A DNA stretch of 8,479 nt from an uncultured Bacteroidota bacterium. Lineage in GTDB: Bacteria; Bacteroidota; Bacteroidia; Flavobacteriales; Flavobacteriaceae. Under the pieces are notes generated by a model. The model had not been told where the DNA came from and searched no databases. It worked only from the letters and a program-made list of their open reading frames with translations. The translations under genes were made by a program, and so were the position numbers. The stretch is from contig CAILTC010000445.1 in assembly GCA_903837025.1 (NCBI GenBank), positions 1-8,479 on the forward strand, read 5' to 3'. Positions 1 through 6,506 of the stretch are shown in pieces. Positions within the stretch are counted from its first letter, which is position 1, and each line of letters begins with the position of its first letter.

Positions 1-32
1 CACTCTTTCCCTACACGACGCTCTTCCGATCT
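1..32 (+). other. Illumina TruSeq adapter remnant (not genomic)
   Basis: The first 32 bases match the 3' end of the Illumina TruSeq universal/read-1 adapter, ending in the characteristic GCTCTTCCGATCT. Genomic sequence starts at about base 33. The adapter happens to be open in the reading frame of the gene fragment that follows, so an automatic annotator could wrongly add about ten adapter-encoded residues to that protein. This is a library or assembly artefact and should be trimmed. Confidence 0.97.
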
Positions 33-155
33 GCCATTATAAAAATTATTTTAGACAGAATAGAAGCTGTTGAAGCTTGGGGTTATTTAATGGGAGATCA
101 TTTACCGAAGTCTTTTATAAGTAAAACTAAAAAATCTATTTTCAATGATACTTAA
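33..155 (+). CDS. C-terminal fragment of an unidentified protein
   Basis: Directly after the adapter, one frame is open for 40 codons and ends at TAA 153-155. The visible peptide starts AIIKIILDRIEAVEAWGYLM and ends in a basic, Ser/Lys-rich tail (SKTKKSIFNDT). It looks like an amphipathic helix followed by a short polar tail. The true start lies outside the contig, so neither length nor family can be judged, and I do not recognise the protein. Support comes from the frame being open from the genomic junction to a stop with plausible Flavobacterium-like composition. However, 40 codons in AT-rich DNA is weak evidence, and a chance open frame is possible. No terminator hairpin is visible in the AT-rich gap of about 130 bp before the next gene. 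Confidence 0.5.
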   Translation, partial: AIIKIILDRIEAVEAWGYLMGDHLPKSFISKTKKSIFNDT

Positions 156-284
156 ATAGTTACAAAATATAAACTATAAGTTAACTCAATTAATTATAAT
201 TCACTTTTAGTATTATAGACTTACAAACCATAACAATTTGTCAAATGTTTAGTATCTTTATTCAACAAAAATAAACCCTCAAAA

Positions 285-599
285 ATGAAAAATAAAAAAA
301 TTTATCTAATGATAATCCTTTTATCATTATGCAGTGTTCCAAGCGTGAATGCTACCGAAAAAAAATTGGCAACAGCCTCGGATAATACCAAAGAAATTCC
401 AATTGAAGTAAAAACCATGCTAAATCGTTTAGACGAGATAAAAGCAATGGACAAATCAACACTAAATTCAACTGAAAAAAAGGCACTCCGCAAAGAGGTT
501 CGAGCCATAAATACAAATTTAAAATCAACTGGACACGGAGTATATTTATCTATTGGCGCTATCATTATCATCATCCTTTTATTAATCCTATTATTGTAA
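285..599 (+). CDS. small exported protein with C-terminal hydrophobic anchor
   Basis: This 104-residue protein has three parts. Residues 1-23 form a signal peptide: a basic start (MKNKK), a hydrophobic core, and a likely cleavage after VNA. Residues about 24-84 are charged and probably helical, including a TEKKALRKEVRAI segment typical of amphipathic helix. Residues about 86-104 are an almost pure Ile/Leu segment that runs to the last residue. The arrangement suggests a protein tethered by its C-terminus with the helical part in the periplasm, although the N-terminal segment could instead remain as a second membrane helix. From memory, small proteins with the pattern 'EKKALRKEVR...GVYLSIGAIIIIILLL' recur in Flavobacterium genomes as hypothetical proteins, sometimes mis-named from chance coiled-coil similarity. 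No function is known to me. The Cys at residue 16 is not in a good lipobox (Leu precedes it). The ATG follows an A-rich leader, and no convincing promoter is visible. Confidence 0.85.
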   Translation: MKNKKIYLMIILLSLCSVPSVNATEKKLATASDNTKEIPIEVKTMLNRLDEIKAMDKSTLNSTEKKALRKEVRAINTNLKSTGHGVYLSIGAIIIIILLLILLL

Positions 600-631
600 G
601 CTTAGCTAAATAAATATTAAAATTATTAGGT

Positions 632-647
632 TGGCACAGTTATTGGC
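632..647 (+). promoter_or_regulatory. putative sigma-54 (RpoN) type -24/-12 promoter
   Basis: TGGCACAGTTATTG (632-645) fits the sigma-54 pattern TGGCAC-N5-TTGC. The GG of the -24 element (633-634) is followed by exactly 10 nt before the G of the -12 element (645). The final base pair is GG rather than the usual GC. The same 14 bases occur upstream of the gene at 3408 with almost the same spacing to its ATG (57 nt here, 56 nt there). Transcription would start near 657-660, giving a leader of about 45 nt. The motif match and its duplication are seen directly; assignment to RpoN is inference. Confidence 0.55.
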
Positions 648-702
648 TTGATAAGAAAATGTAATAAACAGTAAACAATTATTAATTTAAATATTAAAAA
701 AA

Positions 703-1368
703 ATGAAAACATTAAAATTAATTGCCCTAGGAATAATTCTTTTTGCGTCTAGTTTAACACAAGCGCAGGTTTCGATTAATATGCATATTGGAACACCTCC
801 ATCATGGGGACCAAGTGGATATTCGAACGTAGAATATTATTATTTACCTGATGTACAAGCCTATTATGACATTAGAGCAGCACAATTTATATATCTAAAC
901 GGTGGTGTATGGATTCGTTCTAGAAATTTGCCGGGTAAATATAGAAATTACGATTTATATAATGGATACAAAGTTGTTCTAACCGATTATCACGGCGCTA
1001 GACCTTATACTTATTTTAAAAATCATAGAACAAAATATTACAGAGGATATAAAGGAAGTCCACAAAACATGATTGGAAATAGAGACTACAATCGTGGAAG
1101 AGATTACAACGATCACGGAAATAATGGTAATCGCGGAAATGATCATAAAGATCATTGGAACAATGGCAACCGTGGAAATGATAACAACGATCATGGAAAT
1201 AATGGCAACCATGGAAATGATAACAACGATCATAGAAATAATGACAACCGAGGAAATGATAATAAAAACCATGGAAACAATGGTAACCAAGGAAAAGATA
1301 ACAAAGACCATGGTAATAATGACAATAATGGAAAAGATAATAGAGGTCAAGGAAATGACAAACATTAA
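703..1368 (+). CDS. secreted Tyr-rich domain protein with Asn/Gly/Asp/His repeat tail
   Basis: The protein has 221 residues. Residues 1-21 are a signal peptide (likely cut TQA|QVS). Residues about 30-120 form an aromatic-rich domain with the segments PSWGPSGY, VEYYYLPDVQAYYD, AAQFIYLNGGVWIRS and YKVVLTDYHG. From memory, this domain is widespread as an uncharacterised exported protein in Bacteroidota. Residues 137-214 are six 13-residue repeats of the form DHGNNGNRGNDNK, ending in GQGNDKH. The repeat tail is hydrophilic, probably disordered, and His/Asp-rich, so weak metal binding is conceivable but not shown. The gene has its own putative sigma-54 type promoter and a terminator 20 bp after its stop, so it is probably monocistronic. 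Its signal peptide and first mature residues (QVSINMHIGT) resemble those of the protein at 3408 (QFSVNLSLGS). The exported location is well supported; the function is unknown. Confidence 0.9.
   Translation: MKTLKLIALGIILFASSLTQAQVSINMHIGTPPSWGPSGYSNVEYYYLPDVQAYYDIRAAQFIYLNGGVWIRSRNLPGKYRNYDLYNGYKVVLTDYHGARPYTYFKNHRTKYYRGYKGSPQNMIGNRDYNRGRDYNDHGNNGNRGNDHKDHWNNGNRGNDNNDHGNNGNHGNDNNDHRNNDNRGNDNKNHGNNGNQGKDNKDHGNNDNNGKDNRGQGNDKH
1111..1344 (+). repeat. six in-frame 39-bp tandem repeats
   Basis: There are six consecutive 39-bp units starting at 1111, 1150, 1189, 1228, 1267 and 1306, each encoding 13 residues with the pattern DH-x-NN-x-N-x-G-x-D-x-x. Units 2 and 3 are the most alike, differing at a handful of bases, while units 5 and 6 have diverged (Lys replaces Asn in GKD). 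Because the unit is a multiple of three, copy changes would keep the reading frame. The same periodicity also creates long open frames in other phases and on the opposite strand, which are not genes. Confidence 0.93.
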
Positions 1369-1387
1369 TTTTTTGATTACATTTGAT

Positions 1388-1419
1388 AAAAAGAGATCCA
1401 GTTTTGGGTCTCTTTTTTT
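1388..1419 (+). terminator. intrinsic terminator of the repeat-protein gene
   Basis: The stem AAAAGAGATCC (1389-1399) pairs with GGGTCTCTTTT (1406-1416) across a 6-nt loop, with one G-U wobble, and runs into a tract of seven T (1413-1419). It lies 20 bp after the stop at 1368. It separates the repeat-protein gene from the outer-membrane protein gene that starts 26 bp later. Confidence 0.85.
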
Positions 1420-1444
1420 ACAATGAAATAAATTAATTTTTTAA

Positions 1445-3271
1445 ATGCTTCAAAAACAAAAAAAAATATTATTTTTCTTATTATTTATTTGCTTTCAATT
1501 ATCTTTTTCACAGGAAAATAAACCTAAAAAAGATAGTTCTGAGGTGTATAAAAATATCCAAACCTATTCAAAAAAGAATAAGGTGACTCAATTTTTACAT
1601 AAATTGATTTTTCAACCTATAAACCCCAAAAAAAAGAAGAAAGAAAAAAAAGAAGTTCAAAAAAACTATGCGGAATTTGAAGGTAAAATCATCCGAAATA
1701 TCAATATTATGACTCTTGATCCTTTTGGTTATTCTGAGATTGATTCTACAAAAAGGCCCATAAGCTGGCTCGAAAAGAATGGTGATATCTTACATCGGAA
1801 AACCAGAAAATTAGCCATTAAAAACTTACTGTTAATTAGAAAAAATAAACCTTTAGATTCCTTACTATTAAAAGAATCCATTCGATTAATAAGAGCCCAA
1901 AGTTATATCGGAAGAGTTGCAATCAACACCAAACTAATCGCTAAGAATGCAGATTCAGTAGATGTTTCTATTCGAGTTTTAGACAATTGGAGCATTATTC
2001 CCAATGGAGCACTATCAAACTCAAGTAGTAATCTTGATCTACGAGATCAAAATTTTATGGGTACAGGACACACATTAGATACCGAATACAAAAATAGATT
2101 TAGCGACGGAAAAAAGGCTTATAATTTGGGATATACAATCCCGAATATTAGAAATACATTCATTCAAACTACCCTAAATTATCAAATTGATTTAGATAAT
2201 TATTATACTAAAAGTATCAATATTGACCGCCCCTTTTATTCACCATTTGCAAAATGGGCTGGTGGAATTTATTTAGATCAAAAATTTAGAACAGATACTC
2301 TTCAAGATGCCAATAAGGTATATGCCAAACAAAATTTTAAATACAATTCACATGATTTTTGGTTGGGTCATTCTTTTAGCGTTTTTAAAGGACGGACTGA
2401 AAATGAACGAACAACAAACTTAATACTATCAGGTCGGTTTTTGAATTTGAAATATCTCGAAAGTCCTACAATAGCCTACGATCCTAATGCTTTTTATTCC
2501 TCTGAAAATCTATTCCTAACTGGAATTGGTCTTTCAATGCGAAAATTCGTCGAAGATAAATATATTTTTAAAAATGGAGTTCCAGAAGATATTCCCATCG
2601 GAAAAATATACGGAATAACAGGCGGATACCGATACAAAAATAATGTTGGGGGTTATTATCTAGGTAGCCGATTCTCTTTTGGAAATTATTTTAAATTCGG
2701 TTTTTTAAGTCTCAATTTCGAAATGGGAACTTTCTTTGATAAATCAATTACAAAACAAACTGCCTTTTCTTTTCAAGCGGATTATTTTACCAATTTACTT
2801 GATATTGGAAATTGGAAAATAAGGCAATTCGTCAAACCACAGTTAATAATAGGAGTAAATAGGCAGGATGTAATTGGTGACCAACTCACCATCAATGGTG
2901 ATTATGGAATTCGAGGTTTTAACAGCGCTGTTTATGGTACTCAAAAAATGATATTGACTTTTCAAACTCAAGCGTATTCAACTTGGAATCTTTATGGTTT
3001 CCGACTCAATCCTTATTTTAATTACACGATTGCAATGCTCGGAAATTCAACAAGCGGATTAAGTAATAGTAAAGCCTACTCGAAAATAGGTATTGGATTT
3101 ATGATCCATAATGACTTTTTAGTTTTTAGAACTTTCCAGATTTCGCTTGCTTATTACCCTCGTATTCCGGGGAATGGCGATAATATTTTTAAAACAAACT
3201 CATTTGAAAATACTGATTTTGGATTTCAAGATTTTGGATTAGATAAACCTAGAACCGTCATTTTTAAATAA
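1445..3271 (+). CDS. BamA/TamA-like (Omp85) outer-membrane beta-barrel protein with POTRA domain
   Basis: The protein has 608 residues. Residues 1-22 are a signal peptide (cut near FS|QEN). A Lys-rich linker at about 61-74 includes PKKKKKEKKE. Residues about 78-181 look like a POTRA domain: a first strand GKIIRNINIMTLDPFG, a helix around LLLKESIRLIRAQSY, and closing strands ending VDVSIRVLDNW. A barrel of about 420 residues follows. It opens with LDLRDQNFMGTGHTL (198-211), which resembles the 'N-F-x-G-x-G' entry to the Omp85 barrel, and then shows alternating aromatic/polar strands, including YGIRGFN near residue 490. With one recognisable POTRA-like unit, this is not the essential BamA, which has five POTRA units in about 800 residues. 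It is probably an accessory translocase or assembly factor of the same superfamily. The C-terminus (RTVIFK) lacks the classic terminal Phe. The start is the first ATG and gives a good signal peptide. The substrate is unknown. Confidence 0.82.
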   Translation: MLQKQKKILFFLLFICFQLSFSQENKPKKDSSEVYKNIQTYSKKNKVTQFLHKLIFQPINPKKKKKEKKEVQKNYAEFEGKIIRNINIMTLDPFGYSEIDSTKRPISWLEKNGDILHRKTRKLAIKNLLLIRKNKPLDSLLLKESIRLIRAQSYIGRVAINTKLIAKNADSVDVSIRVLDNWSIIPNGALSNSSSNLDLRDQNFMGTGHTLDTEYKNRFSDGKKAYNLGYTIPNIRNTFIQTTLNYQIDLDNYYTKSINIDRPFYSPFAKWAGGIYLDQKFRTDTLQDANKVYAKQNFKYNSHDFWLGHSFSVFKGRTENERTTNLILSGRFLNLKYLESPTIAYDPNAFYSSENLFLTGIGLSMRKFVEDKYIFKNGVPEDIPIGKIYGITGGYRYKNNVGGYYLGSRFSFGNYFKFGFLSLNFEMGTFFDKSITKQTAFSFQADYFTNLLDIGNWKIRQFVKPQLIIGVNRQDVIGDQLTINGDYGIRGFNSAVYGTQKMILTFQTQAYSTWNLYGFRLNPYFNYTIAMLGNSTSGLSNSKAYSKIGIGFMIHNDFLVFRTFQISLAYYPRIPGNGDNIFKTNSFENTDFGFQDFGLDKPRTVIFK

Positions 3272-3337
3272 AAAAATAGGATTTTCAAATCAAATAAAAC
3301 TTCAATTAATATTCCTTTTTAACGCTTGTGAATTTTG

Positions 3338-3353
3338 TGGCACAGTTATTGAA
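3338..3353 (+). promoter_or_regulatory. second putative sigma-54 type -24/-12 promoter
   Basis: TGGCACAGTTATTG (3338-3351) is identical to the element at 632-645 and lies 56 nt before the ATG at 3408. The GG of the -24 element (3339-3340) is followed by 10 nt and then GA (3351-3352) where the consensus has GC. A start site near 3363 would give a leader of about 45 nt. The flanking DNA at the two sites is otherwise dissimilar, so the 14-base identity is not just part of a longer recent duplication. Assignment to RpoN is inference. Confidence 0.55.
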
Positions 3354-3407
3354 AATCACTAAACAACAAAGAAATTTTCGAAAAAAAATAACTAAAATCC
3401 ATACATC

Positions 3408-3827
3408 ATGAAAAATTTAAAATTCACATTAGCAGCCTTTATCGTTCTATTCACTTTACAAGCAAATGCTCAATTTTCAGTAAATTTGAGTCTTGGATCA
3501 AGAGCACAATATCACAATCATTATAGAAACAATGATCACGAATATTACAGAAACTATAATGAAAATCGAGATTGTCCTGTGGCGGTAGTTTATAGAGAAA
3601 ATTCTCCTTACGAATATGTAAACACCGAAAGACCCGTTTACTATGGCAATAATAATCGCTATTACAGACAAGAATACAGTCGTGATAGAAATGAAAGACA
3701 AAATGATTATAGAGTAATTTCAAATCAAAATAGATACAACGATGACAACCGTAACTATTATAGAAACGAAAGAAATTATGGAAATGACCACAATAACGGA
3801 CATGAAAATCATAGAGACCGTGATTAA
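3408..3827 (+). CDS. small secreted Asn/Arg/Tyr-rich protein
   Basis: The protein has 139 residues. Residues 1-21 are a signal peptide (cut ANA|QFS). The mature part begins QFSVNLSLGS and is then rich in Asn, Arg, Tyr and Asp, ending NHRDRD. The only segment that looks folded is around CPVAVVYRENSPYEYVNTERPVYYG (about 56-80), with a single Cys. The rest is low complexity and probably disordered or loosely repetitive (YYRN, NYN, RNER). The signal peptide length, the '-AQ-x-S-x-N' start and the shared 14-base promoter element link it to the repeat protein at 703, but the conserved Trp/Tyr domain of that protein is missing here. It could be a distant paralogue or simply share the regulon. The gene is flanked by its own promoter-like element and terminator, so it is probably monocistronic. 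Function is unknown. Confidence 0.85.
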   Translation: MKNLKFTLAAFIVLFTLQANAQFSVNLSLGSRAQYHNHYRNNDHEYYRNYNENRDCPVAVVYRENSPYEYVNTERPVYYGNNNRYYRQEYSRDRNERQNDYRVISNQNRYNDDNRNYYRNERNYGNDHNNGHENHRDRD

Positions 3828-3851
3828 ATAGCATTGGATGATATAAAAACT

Positions 3852-3885
3852 AAAACAGGAAATATAATGTTTCCTGTTTTTTTTT
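3852..3885 (+). terminator. strong intrinsic terminator after the Asn/Arg/Tyr-rich gene
   Basis: AAAACAGGAAA (3852-3862) pairs perfectly with TTTCCTGTTTT (3870-3880) across a 7-nt loop. The stem continues into nine consecutive T (3877-3885). It lies 25 bp after the stop at 3827. Confidence 0.92.
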
Positions 3886-3950
3886 GAACCATTTTCTTCT
3901 TTATTTAGGTATTATTTCGATGCTTTTTTAAAAACTATTTTGATATTTAG

Positions 3951-3958
3951 TACATTTG
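3951..3958 (+). promoter_or_regulatory. candidate Bacteroidota -7 promoter element for the deacetylase gene
   Basis: TACATTTG matches the Bacteroidota housekeeping -7 consensus TAnnTTTG exactly and ends 22 nt before the ATG at 3981. No clear TTTG -33 partner lies at the usual spacing of about 19 bp; that region is a T/A run. The position, just after a terminator and just before an isolated gene, is the main support. The motif is easy to meet by chance in AT-rich DNA. Confidence 0.4.
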
Positions 3959-3980
3959 AAATTCTTGTAAAATAATCTAC

Positions 3981-6506
3981 ATGCAAAAGTTTAAAATTCT
4001 ATTCGGCTTAGTACTATTTTTGGGTTTTGCTAATGCACAACAACCTCAAAAACCAAATTCGGCTGTCATTTACAACCAAATTCAGAAACTTAATTTTCTA
4101 GGATCTGTTCTTTATATTGCTGCTCATCCTGATGACGAAAATACCCGATTAATAGCTTATTTATCAAATGAAACCAAAGCGCGAACTGGCTATTTATCGA
4201 TAACACGTGGCGATGGAGGGCAGAATTTGATTGGCTCCCAATTACGAGAATTATTAGGTGTATTAAGAACGCAAGAATTGCTCGAAGCCAGAAAAATTGA
4301 TGGTGGCGAGCAGTTTTTTACACGTGCCAATGATTTTGGTTTTTCTAAAAATCCAGAAGAAACTTTGAAAATTTGGGATAAGGAAAAAGTACTTTCAGAT
4401 GTTATTTGGACGATTAGAAAATTTCAACCCGATGTAATTATCAATCGTTTTGACCATAGAACCTCAGGAAACACGCACGGTCATCATTCGGCATCGGCAC
4501 AATTAAGTTTCGAAAGCTTTAATTTGGCAAACGATCCAAAAATATTTCCCGAACAATTAAAATTAGTGGAAACTTGGCAGCCCAAACGTCAGTTTTTCAA
4601 TCCTTCTTGGTGGTTTTATGGAAGCCAGAAAAAGTTTGACGAAGCCGATAAATCGAATTTTATTTCGATACAAACAGGTGTTTATTATCCCACAATTGGA
4701 AAATCGAATCAGGAAATTGCGGCTTTGAGCCGAAGTAGGCATCAATCCCAAGGTTTCGGAAGCACTGGCGTTCGCGGAGAAGAAATCGAATATTTAGAAC
4801 TAATCCATGGCGAAGCACCCAAAGACAAATCATCTCTATTTGACGGAATTGATACTTCTTGGAACCGTGTAAAAGGCGGAAAACCCATCGGAGAATTGAT
4901 AGCAAAAATAGCCTCAAAATTCGATTTCAGAAATCCTTCGGCAAGTATTCCCGATTTGGCGAAAGCCTATTCAATGATTCAAGCATTAGACGAAAAACAT
5001 TGGAAACCCATAAAATCCGAAGAAATCAAAAAAACGATAGCCGATTGTGCCGGATTGTACCTTGAAGCAGTTGCCGGAAACCAAGAAGCCACGCCAGGAA
5101 GCACAATAAAATTAAAACTAGAAGCTATCAATAGAAGTACAATTCCGATGCAATTATTGAGTTTTACTACCTTCCCCGATCAAAAAAATAAAATAGAAAA
5201 TAGCACTTTGAAAAATAATGTTTTACAAAACATCGCAATCGATTTGCCATTGCCCGAAACCGTAGAATATACCCAACCCTATTGGCTTAAAGAAAAAGGA
5301 ACGGAAGGAATGTACACCGTTTCGGATCAAAAAAACATTGGAATTCCTGAAAGTCAAAGAGCTATAAAAGTAGTTTTTAATGTAGCAATCAACGGAATCG
5401 AAATTCCTTTTGAGCGTACCGTCGCGTATAAATACAATGACAATGTGAAGGGCGAAATGTACACAAATTTAGATATCGTTCCCGAAATTACAACCAGTAT
5501 TTTAGACAAAGTCATGCTTTTTAAGGATACCAAAAATAAATCCGTTGGCGTAAAAATAAAAGCGGGAAAAGATTTCGTTAAAGGGGATTTACAACTCCAA
5601 TTACCCAAAAATTGGATTGTTTCGCCAAAATCGATTCCGTTTAATTTAGATAAAAAGGGAACCGAACAAACGGTGTATTTTGAGGTTACTCCGCCCAATT
5701 TCCCCGAAGAAGCCATTGCCCGAAGTATTGCTATTGTTGACAATAAGCGATATGACAAAGACCAAATCATCATTGATTACAATCATATTAGCCAACAACA
5801 AGTGCTGAAACCTGCCGAATCGAAATGTATTCGTTTTGATTTGCAAACCAATGGTGAAAAAATTGGTTATATTATGGGAGTTGGTGATGAAGTGCCAAAT
5901 GGTTTGAGTCAAATGGGCTATAAAGTGATCCTGCTAAATCCAGAAGAAATTACACCGGAAAAGATCGAAAACCTTGATGTTGTTATGACCGGAATACGAG
6001 CTTATAATGTGGTGAAAGCATTGGCAAACAAACAAAACATTCTTTTTGATTTTGTAAAAAGTGGAAAAACAATGCTTGTGCAATACAATATGCCTGGGGA
6101 TTTTGTAACGCCGAATATAGCTCCATTTCCCATGAAAATTTCGGGCGATAGAGTTTCTGAAGAAAATGCCGAAGTTCGATTTTTGGCTCCAAATCACCCT
6201 GTTATGAATTTTCCCAATCCAATCACTTCAAAGGATTTTCAAGGTTGGAAACAAGAACAGGGATTGTATTATCCGAATGAGTTTGACAAAGCCTTCACGC
6301 CTATTTTATCGTCAAATGACAAAGGCGAAACACCAAAAAATGGTGCTTTGCTAGTTGCTCCTTACGGAAAAGGGTATTATATTTATACCGGATTGAGCTT
6401 TTTTAGGGAATTGCCAGAAGGTGTTGCAGGTGCTTATAAATTATTGGCCAATATGATTTCGTTGAAAAATCCTGCAACAATTCCTGCTCAAAAAATGAAG
6501 CCCTAA
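3981..6506 (+). CDS. exported multidomain PIG-L/LmbE-family N-deacetylase
   Basis: The protein has 841 residues. Residues 1-19 are a signal peptide (cut ANA|QQP), placing it in the periplasm or beyond. Residues about 40-300 are a PIG-L/LmbE domain: AHPDDE at 48-53, GDGGQN at 77-82 and HGHHS at 166-170. By analogy with MshB, H49, D52 and H169 should bind the Zn2+, D51 should act as the general base and H166 should help stabilise the intermediate. All are present, so the enzyme should be active. Residues about 360-620 are beta-rich, resembling an immunoglobulin-like/NEW3-type accessory module. Residues about 627-830 look like a Rossmann-like, glutamine-amidotransferase-type domain (IGYIMGVGDEVP, VVMTGIRAYN, GKTMLVQYN). 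Family members remove acetyl from N-acetyl amino sugars. Bacillithiol and mycothiol enzymes are single-domain cytoplasmic proteins of about 230-300 residues, so this is not BshB. The substrate is probably an extracytoplasmic amino sugar. A symporter gene follows. Confidence 0.93.
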   Translation: MQKFKILFGLVLFLGFANAQQPQKPNSAVIYNQIQKLNFLGSVLYIAAHPDDENTRLIAYLSNETKARTGYLSITRGDGGQNLIGSQLRELLGVLRTQELLEARKIDGGEQFFTRANDFGFSKNPEETLKIWDKEKVLSDVIWTIRKFQPDVIINRFDHRTSGNTHGHHSASAQLSFESFNLANDPKIFPEQLKLVETWQPKRQFFNPSWWFYGSQKKFDEADKSNFISIQTGVYYPTIGKSNQEIAALSRSRHQSQGFGSTGVRGEEIEYLELIHGEAPKDKSSLFDGIDTSWNRVKGGKPIGELIAKIASKFDFRNPSASIPDLAKAYSMIQALDEKHWKPIKSEEIKKTIADCAGLYLEAVAGNQEATPGSTIKLKLEAINRSTIPMQLLSFTTFPDQKNKIENSTLKNNVLQNIAIDLPLPETVEYTQPYWLKEKGTEGMYTVSDQKNIGIPESQRAIKVVFNVAINGIEIPFERTVAYKYNDNVKGEMYTNLDIVPEITTSILDKVMLFKDTKNKSVGVKIKAGKDFVKGDLQLQLPKNWIVSPKSIPFNLDKKGTEQTVYFEVTPPNFPEEAIARSIAIVDNKRYDKDQIIIDYNHISQQQVLKPAESKCIRFDLQTNGEKIGYIMGVGDEVPNGLSQMGYKVILLNPEEITPEKIENLDVVMTGIRAYNVVKALANKQNILFDFVKSGKTMLVQYNMPGDFVTPNIAPFPMKISGDRVSEENAEVRFLAPNHPVMNFPNPITSKDFQGWKQEQGLYYPNEFDKAFTPILSSNDKGETPKNGALLVAPYGKGYYIYTGLSFFRELPEGVAGAYKLLANMISLKNPATIPAQKMKP

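Noticed and set aside
237..260. TTTG plus TATCTTTA as a -33/-7 promoter for the small anchored protein
   Set aside because: The spacing between the two elements is only 12 bp instead of about 19, and the -7 element has a mismatch.
979..1365. Long minus-strand open frame (128 codons) across the repeat region
   Set aside because: It is the antisense shadow of the 39-bp repeats: a period divisible by three keeps all frames open. Its Ile/Val/Ser monotony has no gene-like signal, and the + strand frame has a signal peptide, a promoter-like element and a terminator.
1378..1385. TACATTTG, an exact -7 consensus match, as a promoter for the barrel gene
   Set aside because: It lies upstream of the terminator hairpin at 1388-1419, which would stop its transcript before the gene, and there is no -33 element at the right spacing. 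A chance match is likely in AT-rich DNA.
1073..1426. Second + strand open frame (117 codons) over the same repeats
   Set aside because: It is a frame-shifted reading of the same repeats, giving a Met/Glu/Ile/Thr-only protein. It has no leader of its own and runs through the terminator hairpin.
3451..3834. Minus-strand frames opposite the Asn/Arg/Tyr-rich gene
   Set aside because: The Tyr/His/Phe-rich antisense product reflects Asn/Arg codons on the + strand. The + frame has a clear signal peptide and flanking signals.
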